Shown one piece after another: positions 1 to 5,567 of a stretch of 12,266 bases of DNA. Made by a program: the position numbers and the translations under genes. The stretch spans positions 1 through 12,266 of the forward strand of contig JBBSDW010000099.1 in the NCBI GenBank assembly GCA_038240295.1, written 5' to 3'. This DNA is from JABDDM01 sp038240295 (GTDB lineage Bacteria; Bacteroidota; Ignavibacteria; Palsa-1295). The notes beneath the pieces are model-generated. The model saw nothing but the letters and a program-made list of their open reading frames with translations. It was not told the origin of the DNA and searched no databases. Position 1 is the stretch's first letter, and every line of letters begins with the position of its first letter.

Positions 1-150
1 CACTACGACCTCTTCGATCTCTTAGGCCACCAAATGCTCTCCGGCGAGATCACAAACCAACTCGACCTCCACGCACTACCAAACGCCACCTACTATCTAA
101 GACTATCAGCCAACGGCTACGCAGTAACAAGAAAGATCGTCAAGCAATGA
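1..150 (+). CDS. C-terminal fragment of a T9SS-secreted protein (Por sorting domain), 5' truncated
   Basis: An open frame runs from the first base of the window to TGA at 148-150 and gives the last 49 residues of a protein whose start lies outside. The fragment has the pattern of the type A T9SS C-terminal sorting domain: a YDLFDLLGH strand (usual form 'v.iyd..G'), a middle strand, LPNATYYLRLSANG (usual form 'l..G.Y.l.l..g'), and a basic end, TRKIVKQ. In this family the domain directs export across the outer membrane and is then cleaved, releasing the protein or anchoring it to surface lipopolysaccharide. The body of the protein, and so its activity, cannot be seen. The coding strand is strongly skewed, with 52 C and 23 G in 150 bases. 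The domain assignment is fairly secure; the cargo is unknown. Confidence 0.8.
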   Translation, partial: HYDLFDLLGHQMLSGEITNQLDLHALPNATYYLRLSANGYAVTRKIVKQ

Positions 151-241
151 TCGTGTGACGGTGGTGGCATTCAAGCTATGACAGGGTGCCACAAATCGGC
201 AAGAGGTGTTGTTCATTCATCGAACTTCATCTTATCGACCA

Positions 242-1045
242 ATGAATAGAACTTCGCTCACCGTATTTGCGCTCGCGCTTATCCTCACACTCGTTTCCTG
301 CAACGCCAGAGAAAAGATCCAGGAAGAGAGCGGGCCGCTTACCGCTTCGTACCAGGTCGTAGCTGTCACGAATGGCGGCTCGATCTCGGGCAGCGTGAAA
401 GCAACCGGGTCCACGACTGCGGCACCGATTATAGTGCAAAAAGATCAGGATGCCTGCGGAACATCGCATCCAAATCCCTCGGCGGTCGCCGGAAATTCAG
501 GCGCGAGCGGCGCGATTGTGTATCTTGAGCGGGTCGCCTCCGGCAAAGCCTTTCCGGCGCCCGCCGAAGCAACATTACGACAAAAGGGATGCGAGTACCT
601 GCCGCACATCCAGATCATCCATCGAGGAACGAAGATCATCCTTTCGAACGAAGATGATGCGCTGCACAACTCGAATTTCAAATTGCTTGGACTTTCCGAA
701 CTCAATCCCGCCCAGCCAAAAGGGACGCCGCCTCGCGAAGTCGATCTAAGCAAAGACGGCCTTTACACCGTCAATTGCGATGTCCATACCTGGATGCGAG
801 GCTTCATCATGGTCGTCGATCATCCCTACTTTGCGCTCACCGACAAAGACGGCAACTACTCACTCACGGACATTCCGCCCGGGACCTACACCCTGAAAAT
901 GTGGCGCGACAACTGGCAGCTCGATCAGCCAAAAGACGCCGAGGGTCACGTCACCACCTACAACTGGGGCTCCGATTTTCAAAAGCAGCAATCGGTGACG
1001 GTCGTGGCAGGGGCGGCGCAAACGATGAACTTTACGATTCCTTAG
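242..1045 (+). CDS. Cupredoxin-like lipoprotein with carboxypeptidase-regulatory-like domain
   Basis: A 267-residue exported lipoprotein. I start it at ATG 242, not at the in-frame GTG at 206, because the ATG gives a standard lipoprotein signal: MNRT, a hydrophobic stretch, then lipobox LVSC with Cys20 as the lipidated residue. Residues ~45-195 match the cupredoxin-like family often annotated as 'methylamine utilization protein' or 'carboxypeptidase regulatory-like domain protein'. Visible marks are the paired cysteines Cys72 (DACG) and Cys117 (KGCEYLPH), His142 in DALHN, and Cys179-x2-His182-x2-Met185 in VNCDVHTWM. His142, Cys179, His182 and Met185 together make a complete type 1 copper ligand set. 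Residues ~196-267 (HPYFALTDKDGNYSLTDIPPGTYTLKMW) are a transthyretin-like carboxypeptidase-regulatory fold. Family knowledge suggests a periplasmic or surface electron-transfer or copper-binding role; the redox partner is not visible. The gene stands alone and converges on glnA. Confidence 0.82.
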   Translation: MNRTSLTVFALALILTLVSCNAREKIQEESGPLTASYQVVAVTNGGSISGSVKATGSTTAAPIIVQKDQDACGTSHPNPSAVAGNSGASGAIVYLERVASGKAFPAPAEATLRQKGCEYLPHIQIIHRGTKIILSNEDDALHNSNFKLLGLSELNPAQPKGTPPREVDLSKDGLYTVNCDVHTWMRGFIMVVDHPYFALTDKDGNYSLTDIPPGTYTLKMWRDNWQLDQPKDAEGHVTTYNWGSDFQKQQSVTVVAGAAQTMNFTIP

Positions 1046-1160
1046 TCTGAACCATGATTTTATGAGATTAAAGAGATTAAGATGAGATGGGACTTCGAAA
1101 AATCTTCGTCCCGTATTTATAGATAGTCTTGCGAAAAACGGGCTCCTCTCATCCCCAACA

Positions 1161-1214
1161 CTTCTCCCAAATTAGTTTTGCTGACGTTCGTCAGCTAAGC
1201 AAATTTAGGAGAAG
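1161..1214. repeat. Long imperfect inverted repeat (26-bp arms, 2-nt loop)
   Basis: The left arm at 1161-1186 and right arm at 1189-1214 are complementary at 22 of 26 positions around a TT centre. The innermost seven pairs (GCTGACG / CGTCAGC) are perfect and the outer end (CTTCTCC / GGAGAAG) is also perfect. A transcript in either direction could fold into one long stem. No T-run follows the stem on either side, so it does not look like a simple intrinsic terminator. It may be a dispersed palindromic element or a miniature element remnant; both are inference. Confidence 0.7.
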
Positions 1215-1248
1215 GGAGATTTAATCTAAATAACAAGTCCTTAAAAGT

Positions 1249-1280
1249 CCCTCGCCCATTTCCCCAAAAATGGGAGAGGG
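1249..1280. repeat. Inverted repeat, 13-bp arms around a CCCCAA loop
   Basis: CCCTCGCCCATTT at 1249-1261 pairs with AAATGGGAGAGGG at 1268-1280 with one mismatch and a 6-nt loop. The right arm overlaps the start of the 14-bp tandem array that follows, so hairpin and array look like parts of one element. No T-tract follows, so a terminator role is not supported. Confidence 0.65.
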
Positions 1281-1322
1281 ATTTAGGGAGAGGGATTTAG
1301 GGAGAGGGATTTAGGGAGAGGG
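1275..1322. repeat. Tandem repeat, 14-bp unit, 3.4 copies
   Basis: The unit AGAGGGATTTAGGG occurs three times without change at 1275-1288, 1289-1302 and 1303-1316, followed by a partial AGAGGG at 1317-1322. Identical copies point to recent expansion, for example by replication slippage. The array starts inside the right arm of the preceding hairpin. Confidence 0.9.
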
Positions 1323-1361
1323 CGGTGGGGCAAGTATGAAATATGAATTATGAAGTATGAA

Positions 1362-1393
1362 GCAAAACCCCACGCATTCGCGCGGGGTTTTGC
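1362..1393 (-). terminator. Intrinsic terminator of glnA, probably bidirectional
   Basis: GCAAAACCCCACGC (1362-1375) and GCGCGGGGTTTTGC (1380-1393) form a 14-bp stem with one mismatch and an ATTC loop. The GC-rich core is flanked by A4 on one side and T4 on the other, so the structure ends in a U-tract read from either strand. It lies 41 bp past the glnA stop codon, between two convergent genes, where a shared terminator is expected. Minus is given as the main strand because glnA is the closer gene. Confidence 0.8.
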
Positions 1394-1434
1394 ATAAACT
1401 ACGCTCTGCGGCGGAGATTCACATCTCAAAGCGC

Positions 1435-2772
1435 TTAGTAGACCTCGAGATAATGATCCAACTCCCACTGTGAAACGGAGAGGCGGTAAGAATCCCACTC
1501 GGCGGTTTTCGCTTCTACGAGTTTCTCAACGAGATAATCGCCGAGCGCTTCGCGGAGTACGTCATCCTTTTGCAAGAAATCGAGCGCTTCCATCAGGCTC
1601 TTTGCTACGGTCTGAATTCCGCGCGCGGCTGCTGTCTCGTCCGTGAATTCGAAAATGTTTTCTTCGACCGGTGCCGGTGCGACCATCTTCTTTTCAATGC
1701 CATCAAGTCCCGAAGCGAGCATCGCTGCAAACGCGAGATAAGGATTTGCTGTCGGATCGGGGCAGCGAAGTTCTGCGCGCACTGCTTTTTCGCGACCCTT
1801 CGTGATACGGGGAATGCGAATGAGTGCCGAGCGATTGCGCTGGCCCCACGCGATATAGACCGGTGCTTCGTAGCCAACGACAAGGCGTTTGTACGAATTG
1901 ACGGTCGGATTCAGGATCGCATTCATTGCGCGAATGTGAACGAGCTGTCCGGCGATATATTGCTTTGCCAATTCCGAAAGCTGATACTCGCCGTTCGGAT
2001 CGTGCATCAAATTCTTTTTGCCATCGAGCGAAAAGAGCGACTGATGAACGTGCATGCCCGAGCCATTTATTCCGGCGATCGGCTTCGGCATGAACGTGCA
2101 ATGAAGGCCATGTTTCATCGCAATCGATTTCAGCGCGTATTTCATGATGATCACGATATCGGCGCAGCGAAGCGCACCATCATACTTGAAGTCGATCTCG
2201 TGCTGACCCTGCGCAACTTCGTGATGCAGCGCTTCAACATCGATGCCAAGTTCTTTGAGTGCGAAGGTCATCTCCTTGCGGATCTCGGTAGCATGATCGG
2301 TGGTCTGATCGAAGTAACCGGCGGTGTCGTGCGGCAGCGTTGCAAGCTTGCCGTCTGCGTCTTTCTTGAAAAGGAAAAATTCAAGCTCTGGCCCGGTGTT
2401 GAACCGATAGCCCATCTTCTCGGCACGTGCAAGCTGCCTCTTCAGGATGCCACGCGGGTCGCCTTCGAACGGCGTACCATCCGGCATGTAGACATCGGCG
2501 ATGATGAGTGCGGTGACTGCGCGCGTTTCGCGGCTCCAGGGAATAACGGCGAACGTTTCGAGATCGAGTTTGAGATACATGTCGCTCTCGGAAATGCGAG
2601 CGAACCCTTCGACGGAGGATCCATCGAACCACACGTTCGATTCGATCGCGTCCTCAAGTTTGGAAACTGGGATGGTGATCGCCTTCATGGCACCGAGAAT
2701 ATCGGTGAACATGACGTTGATAAATTCGACCTTCTGCTCCTTCGCGAGCGATAGAACTTGGCTTTTTGTCAT
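1435..2772 (-). CDS. glnA: Glutamine synthetase, type I (GSI-alpha-like)
   Basis: This cytoplasmic enzyme makes glutamine from glutamate, ammonia and ATP and is the main entry of ammonia into metabolism; GSI enzymes form dodecamers. The 445-residue length fits the alpha subgroup (about 440-450) and not the longer beta subgroup (about 470). Residues ~15-97 are the beta-grasp domain and ~104-445 the catalytic domain. Visible motifs are FDGSSVEGF (49-57), GPELEFF with metal-binding Glu129/Glu131, HHEVAQGQHEI (183-193), the nucleotide and glutamate-binding KPIAGINGSGMHVH (230-243), the flap segment GYEAPVYIAW with Glu302, and NRSALIRIP (313-321). Arg59 in GFARI matches the position of the feedback-sensing Arg of GSI-alpha enzymes (inference by alignment in mind). 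At the place where beta enzymes carry the adenylylated Tyr, this protein has Phe374 (NIFEF), so control by adenylylation is unlikely. It starts with ATG, 27 bp after the lrp-like gene, very likely in the same operon. Confidence 0.96.
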   Translation of the reverse strand: MTKSQVLSLAKEQKVEFINVMFTDILGAMKAITIPVSKLEDAIESNVWFDGSSVEGFARISESDMYLKLDLETFAVIPWSRETRAVTALIIADVYMPDGTPFEGDPRGILKRQLARAEKMGYRFNTGPELEFFLFKKDADGKLATLPHDTAGYFDQTTDHATEIRKEMTFALKELGIDVEALHHEVAQGQHEIDFKYDGALRCADIVIIMKYALKSIAMKHGLHCTFMPKPIAGINGSGMHVHQSLFSLDGKKNLMHDPNGEYQLSELAKQYIAGQLVHIRAMNAILNPTVNSYKRLVVGYEAPVYIAWGQRNRSALIRIPRITKGREKAVRAELRCPDPTANPYLAFAAMLASGLDGIEKKMVAPAPVEENIFEFTDETAAARGIQTVAKSLMEALDFLQKDDVLREALGDYLVEKLVEAKTAEWDSYRLSVSQWELDHYLEVY

Positions 2773-2799
2773 AGTGCGCTTTGAAGTTTTGAAAAAAAA

Positions 2800-3345
2800 T
2801 TATGATTCAGAAATCTGGTGTGCTCGCAGTTCCGAGATCGGAAGCGAGGTGGTCTCTTTGTGCGTCGATAGTACGACGTTTGTTCGCGTGCTCCGAACTC
2901 CCGGCCAGCGCTGTATCTCGCTTAAGAGTGTTTCGAGGGTGGAGGTGTTCCACGTCCGGATCTTAAGCAGGTGCGAACCATCGCCGGTGATCGCATGAAC
3001 TTCGAGCACTTCGGCGTTCGCATTCGCCGCTTGCAAAAAATCGTTGTAGTTCGTACTCGATTCAACGCTTACAAAAATGAAAGCCGCGACGTCGAGGCCG
3101 GTTCGCTTCGGATCGAGCTTCGCATGAAATCCCTGAAGGATGCCTTTCTCCTCCAATTTCCGCAATCGCTCGCTCACTGCCGGAAGCGAGAGATGCACTT
3201 CCTCTGCCAACTCATTGCGTTTCTGGCGGCCGTGTTCCTGCAGAGCGGTCAGCAGACTGAGGTCGATATCGTCCAAACCAGCATGCCGTGTAAGCTGCAG
3301 CGCGGTTTCTTTATGAATCGACCGTTTGATCTCGTTTGGCTTCAC
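2800..3345 (-). CDS. Lrp/AsnC-family transcriptional regulator
   Basis: A 181-residue DNA-binding protein of the feast/famine regulator family. Residues ~24-70 form the winged helix-turn-helix, with the typical opening LDDIDLSLLTALQEHGR and recognition region LSLPAVSERLRKLEEKGIL. Residues ~87-163 form the ligand-binding RAM domain (AAFIFVSVESS ... VLEVHAITGDGSHLLKIR). A 23-residue N-terminal extension and an 18-residue C-terminal tail make it longer than the usual 150-165 residues. The start is GTG at 3345, preceded on the coding strand by GAAGG four bases upstream; no in-frame ATG lies nearer the domain. The gene is directly upstream of glnA, so the likely role is local control of glutamine synthesis in response to an amino acid. 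That role is inferred from position; the effector is not known. Confidence 0.9.
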   Translation of the reverse strand: MKPNEIKRSIHKETALQLTRHAGLDDIDLSLLTALQEHGRQKRNELAEEVHLSLPAVSERLRKLEEKGILQGFHAKLDPKRTGLDVAAFIFVSVESSTNYNDFLQAANANAEVLEVHAITGDGSHLLKIRTWNTSTLETLLSEIQRWPGVRSTRTNVVLSTHKETTSLPISELRAHQISES

Positions 3346-3377
3346 GTAACCTTCGATTATGATCTAATTTAATCTAA

Positions 3378-3428
3378 GCACCTCATAAAGTGAAGTTGGC
3401 CGGGATTAGTGCCTTATGAAGTGAAGTT
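3378..3428 (-). promoter_or_regulatory. Pair of 20-bp direct repeats upstream of the Lrp-type regulator
   Basis: The stretches 3378-3397 and 3409-3428 match at 16 of 20 positions; both contain CCT-AT-AAGTGAAGTT. Their starts are 31 bp apart, close to three turns of B-DNA, so both would face the same side of the helix. They lie about 30-80 bp upstream of the GTG start. Lrp/AsnC proteins often bind several phased sites near their own promoter, so autoregulation is a fair guess. On the minus strand a loose -35/-10 pair (TTCACT, 17 bp, TAAATT) overlaps the nearer copy, but it is too weak to call a promoter on its own. Confidence 0.5.
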
Positions 3429-3500
3429 TTTGTTGGGTGTCGGGTATCGGTATCGAGGGGATCTATACGTTTGCGATGTACCTGGCTGAGGCTTTGGCCC

Positions 3501-4712
3501 TCAAAAATGGAAGGAGGCGCTGATTAGTGGGATCACGTCGATCGTTGCGTTGAAGACGTATTCGCCTAATGTTTTGGTTGTGTGAACTGCGCCCGGTTTG
3601 TAGAGCGAAAAGACTACACCGGCGTCGATGGTGAGGTTGTTCTGGAAGTAGCGAAGGGAAAAGAGTACCGGGATGATCTCGAAGTCGTTGATGAAAAAAA
3701 GCTCGATGCCAGCTTTAAGATTTTCGCCGACGCGCATGTCGCCGTCAATCGCGAGCAGGGGATTAGCTTTTGTATAAGGCTGATGTGTGATGGTGTCGTC
3801 CTCACGTTTATACGAGACGCCGGCAAGAATAGAGAGTTCGCCTTCCCATGTGCCATAGGTCGCGACTACGTAGGGAAATCCGATGCGCGTGATCTTCACT
3901 ACTTCGGAATAGACGCCCTGGACTCCGGCCGCGATCGTAAAAAGTGATGATTGGTAGGGCGTCACTTTGATGCCAGCGGTTCCGACCGTGATTTGCGTTG
4001 GTAGAAAAGGCGCGAAGACGCCGCCGGCGTTTACGCTCAGCCAGTTCGTGGGTCCGTAATTGAACTGCAAGCCTGCGAGCATGTAATCTGCGATAAAAAA
4101 ATTGCTATCGCCAAAGGCGCGCGCGTTCGGGGTGATGAATCCCTGGCTTGTTCTCGGATCACGAACTTCGAGATAGGTACGCGTGAAAAAATCTTCCTTC
4201 GTATCGTTCGCACCCGAATAATTATCAATGTGGTCGATCTTCGGATATTTGAAAAAGAGGTTGCCGTACGCGGTCGAGAGTACGACGTGCGCTGTGTCGT
4301 CGAAGAGATAGCGATGTCCGCGAAACTGGTCGAGATCTTTTGTATATACGACTGAAACATCCGGCAACTTCGGCCGGGTCAGGAAGCGCGTGATGTTGTA
4401 GTTCGCATCGTCGGCCGCGTTTTTGATTGCGATCGTGCGCAGGTCATCTTTGAGCACAAAGTTGAAACGGTAGTCGAGCGCGTAGTCAATATCTTTCAAC
4501 GGAATTTCGAGGCGGCCATTGCGCGTCTCGGCAAAGACGCGGTCGGGCGTGGGACGTGCCAGAATGACAGCATAGAACTGCGAGGAATCCTTGAGAAATA
4601 ATTTAACCGTGTAATCCGGACCGAGATCTTCGGGCTTCAGCTGCGCGCGCGCATCGAGATAGATCGAAGCGAGCACGAGAACTATCGAAACCGAAACTAA
4701 AAATCTTGACAT
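3501..4712 (-). CDS. Secreted, probably outer-membrane beta-barrel protein of unknown function, with duplicated N-terminal module
   Basis: I do not recognise this 403-residue protein. Residues 1-23 are a signal peptide ending ARA before Gln24. Residues ~34-81 and ~119-165 look like two copies of one module. They share the order: hydrophobic strand, KD followed by QF, a middle strand ending in V, then T-x-x-G-x-L, then a segment ending in ID and Tyr (FAETRNGRLEIPLKDIDYALDY against VLSTAYGNLFFKYPKIDHI). From ~170 onward the chain has alternating polar/hydrophobic strands with Gly and aromatic residues, and it ends SASFHF with a C-terminal Phe, as outer-membrane barrels do. A barrel with a periplasmic or surface N-terminal domain is the best structural guess; no enzymatic motif is visible. 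It lies 36 bp downstream of ruvC on the same strand and may be co-transcribed with it, without any clear functional link. Confidence 0.75.
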   Translation of the reverse strand: MSRFLVSVSIVLVLASIYLDARAQLKPEDLGPDYTVKLFLKDSSQFYAVILARPTPDRVFAETRNGRLEIPLKDIDYALDYRFNFVLKDDLRTIAIKNAADDANYNITRFLTRPKLPDVSVVYTKDLDQFRGHRYLFDDTAHVVLSTAYGNLFFKYPKIDHIDNYSGANDTKEDFFTRTYLEVRDPRTSQGFITPNARAFGDSNFFIADYMLAGLQFNYGPTNWLSVNAGGVFAPFLPTQITVGTAGIKVTPYQSSLFTIAAGVQGVYSEVVKITRIGFPYVVATYGTWEGELSILAGVSYKREDDTITHQPYTKANPLLAIDGDMRVGENLKAGIELFFINDFEIIPVLFSLRYFQNNLTIDAGVVFSLYKPGAVHTTKTLGEYVFNATIDVIPLISASFHF

Positions 4713-4748
4713 GGGTCTTGGCGGATGAACAGCGATTTATTTCCAACG

Positions 4749-5357
4749 CTAACGAATGCGTTCGGGATTCTCCGAGACGAACTGCTTCCAGTTATTTTTA
4801 GAAGATTTTTTCTTTATTGAGCTTTTAGGCACGAAGGCTCCGGCTCGAAGCTGCTCCGCATGCGTGATCGCGACTGCGAGCGCATCATAGGCGTCGGCAA
4901 GCTGCTTGTCGTCAGGATCGAGCGCGAGGAGTTGCCGAACCATGAATTCGACCTGCTCCTTCGAAGCATTGCCATTGCCAACAACTGCGCGCTTGATCTC
5001 CCGCGGCGAATATTCTCCGGTAGGCACCTGACGCAACACAGCGCAGACGATCGCCACGCCGCGAGCATGACCGAGCTTGAGCGTCGACTGAATGTTCTTA
5101 TGATAGAACGCAGACTCGATCGCAAATTCATCGGGAGTCGTTCGCTCGAACACCTCGCTCAATTTTGTGAATATCTGGCCAAGTCTGACCGGCAATGTCG
5201 TCGCGCGTTTCGATTCTATTGTGCCGTATTCAATGACAGCGTACGCCGCTTTCTTTCCTGACTTTGAGGATTTGGCGACACCCAAACCAGCCTTAGCCGT
5301 CTCTATGACACCGTACCCGGTCACAAGTGTGCCTGGATCGACCCCTAATATGATCAT
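4749..5357 (-). CDS. ruvC: Holliday junction resolvase RuvC
   Basis: This endonuclease cuts Holliday junctions symmetrically at the end of homologous recombination, working with RuvAB in the cytoplasm. I start it at ATG 5357 (202 residues), which gives the family's usual opening MIILGVDPGT; an in-frame TTG at 5381 would add eight residues with no family support. The four acidic catalytic residues are present: Asp7 in VDPGT, Glu81 in FAIESAFYHKN, and Asp155 and Asp158 in ADAYDALAVAITH. GHARGVAIV (96-104) and VVGNGNASKEQV (125-136) are also family hallmarks. Compared with E. coli RuvC, about 15 extra residues lie between Asp7 and the Glu, mostly a Lys/Ser/Gly-rich stretch at ~20-38. The tail is lysine-rich and ends NNWKQFVSENPERIR, with a form I associate with Bacteroidota/Chlorobi RuvC. 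ruvA and ruvB are not in the window. Confidence 0.95.
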   Translation of the reverse strand: MIILGVDPGTLVTGYGVIETAKAGLGVAKSSKSGKKAAYAVIEYGTIESKRATTLPVRLGQIFTKLSEVFERTTPDEFAIESAFYHKNIQSTLKLGHARGVAIVCAVLRQVPTGEYSPREIKRAVVGNGNASKEQVEFMVRQLLALDPDDKQLADAYDALAVAITHAEQLRAGAFVPKSSIKKKSSKNNWKQFVSENPERIR

Positions 5358-5446
5358 GAATATCTGGTCTGCATACCTCAAATATACCCAAAAACTTGCA
5401 CTAATTACTGATTCCCAATATTTTTAGGGAATTTTCGTCTTGTTTC

Positions 5447-5475
5447 TTGACTTTGAGTCCTGCATTTAGTATGTT
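5447..5475 (+). promoter_or_regulatory. Candidate sigma70-type promoter for the tetR-efflux operon
   Basis: TTGACT (5447-5452) is a 5/6 match to the -35 consensus and is followed after 17 bp by TATGTT (5470-5475), a 4/6 match to -10. The predicted start of transcription would fall near 5482, just before the palindrome at 5487. The spacing is ideal and the position suits repression, but the -10 is imperfect and sigma factor preferences in this phylum may differ. Confidence 0.5.
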
Positions 5476-5486
5476 TGCTTAACAAA

Positions 5487-5503
5487 TGACTGACGGTCAG
5501 TCA
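5487..5503. promoter_or_regulatory. 17-bp perfect palindrome, likely TetR-family operator
   Basis: TGACTGAC-G-GTCAGTCA is a perfect inverted repeat of 8-bp arms around a single G. Its size and symmetry are typical of operators bound by TetR-family dimers, and it lies 65 bp upstream of the tetR-type start codon and about 11 bp downstream of the candidate -10. A repressor bound here would block transcription of the whole operon, including its own gene. Binding by this particular repressor is inferred from position. Confidence 0.75.
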
Positions 5504-5523
5504 GTGTTCGAGCCGTAACAATT

Positions 5524-5543
5524 GTCTTAGAGCGTCGTAAGAC
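5524..5543 (+). other. Short hairpin in the leader of the tetR-type gene
   Basis: GTCTTA (5524-5529) and TAAGAC (5538-5543) form a 6-bp stem with an 8-nt loop in the predicted 5' untranslated leader, 24 bp before the start codon. It could affect translation or mRNA stability. It is short enough to have arisen by chance. Confidence 0.3.
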
Positions 5544-5567
5544 GGCTCAAATCAGCAGGCAAGTAAC

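Larger units (their letters stand above)
1046..1434. other. 389-bp non-coding, repeat-rich region between convergent genes
   Basis: No credible gene is visible here. In order it holds: an A/G-rich stretch (1060-1090); a weak imperfect hairpin around 1089-1112 (GGGAC ... GTCCC) that could help end transcription of the upstream lipoprotein gene; a 26-bp imperfect hairpin at 1161-1214; a 13-bp hairpin at 1249-1280 that runs into a 14-bp tandem repeat (1275-1322); four short TATGAA-type copies (1335-1361); and the terminator-like inverted repeat at 1362-1393. From general familiarity, the hairpin and G/A-rich repeat resemble dispersed intergenic elements seen in many environmental bacteria. I cannot show from one window that they recur elsewhere in this genome. 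Confidence 0.7.

Noticed and set aside
164..192. Inverted repeat GTGGCA / TGCCAC after the T9SS gene
   Set aside because: The stem has only 6 bp with a 17-nt loop and no T-run, so it is too weak to call a terminator.
206..241. GTG start 12 codons upstream of the copper lipoprotein start
   Set aside because: It would put charged and polar residues ahead of the lipoprotein signal, while ATG 242 gives a standard signal of normal length.
1283..1498. 71-codon minus-strand frame across the glnA 3' end and the repeats
   Set aside because: It runs through the terminator hairpin and the 14-bp tandem repeat, and its product is low-complexity Ser/Leu/Pro-rich. It is not a gene.
1570..2754. 394-codon open frame on the plus strand opposite glnA
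   Set aside because: It is fully antisense to an unmistakable glutamine synthetase and its product has a biased, Arg/His/Phe/Cys-rich make-up with no family features. It is a codon-pattern shadow.
5379..5386. TATATTTG on the minus strand, like the Bacteroidota -7 promoter box, upstream of ruvC
   Set aside because: No TTG at the expected -33 spacing was found, and the match is short in an A/T-rich stretch.
5411..5432. ATTCCC / GGGAAT inverted repeat between ruvC and the tetR-type gene
   Set aside because: A 6-bp stem with a 10-nt A/T loop could arise by chance here, and it does not overlap a convincing promoter.
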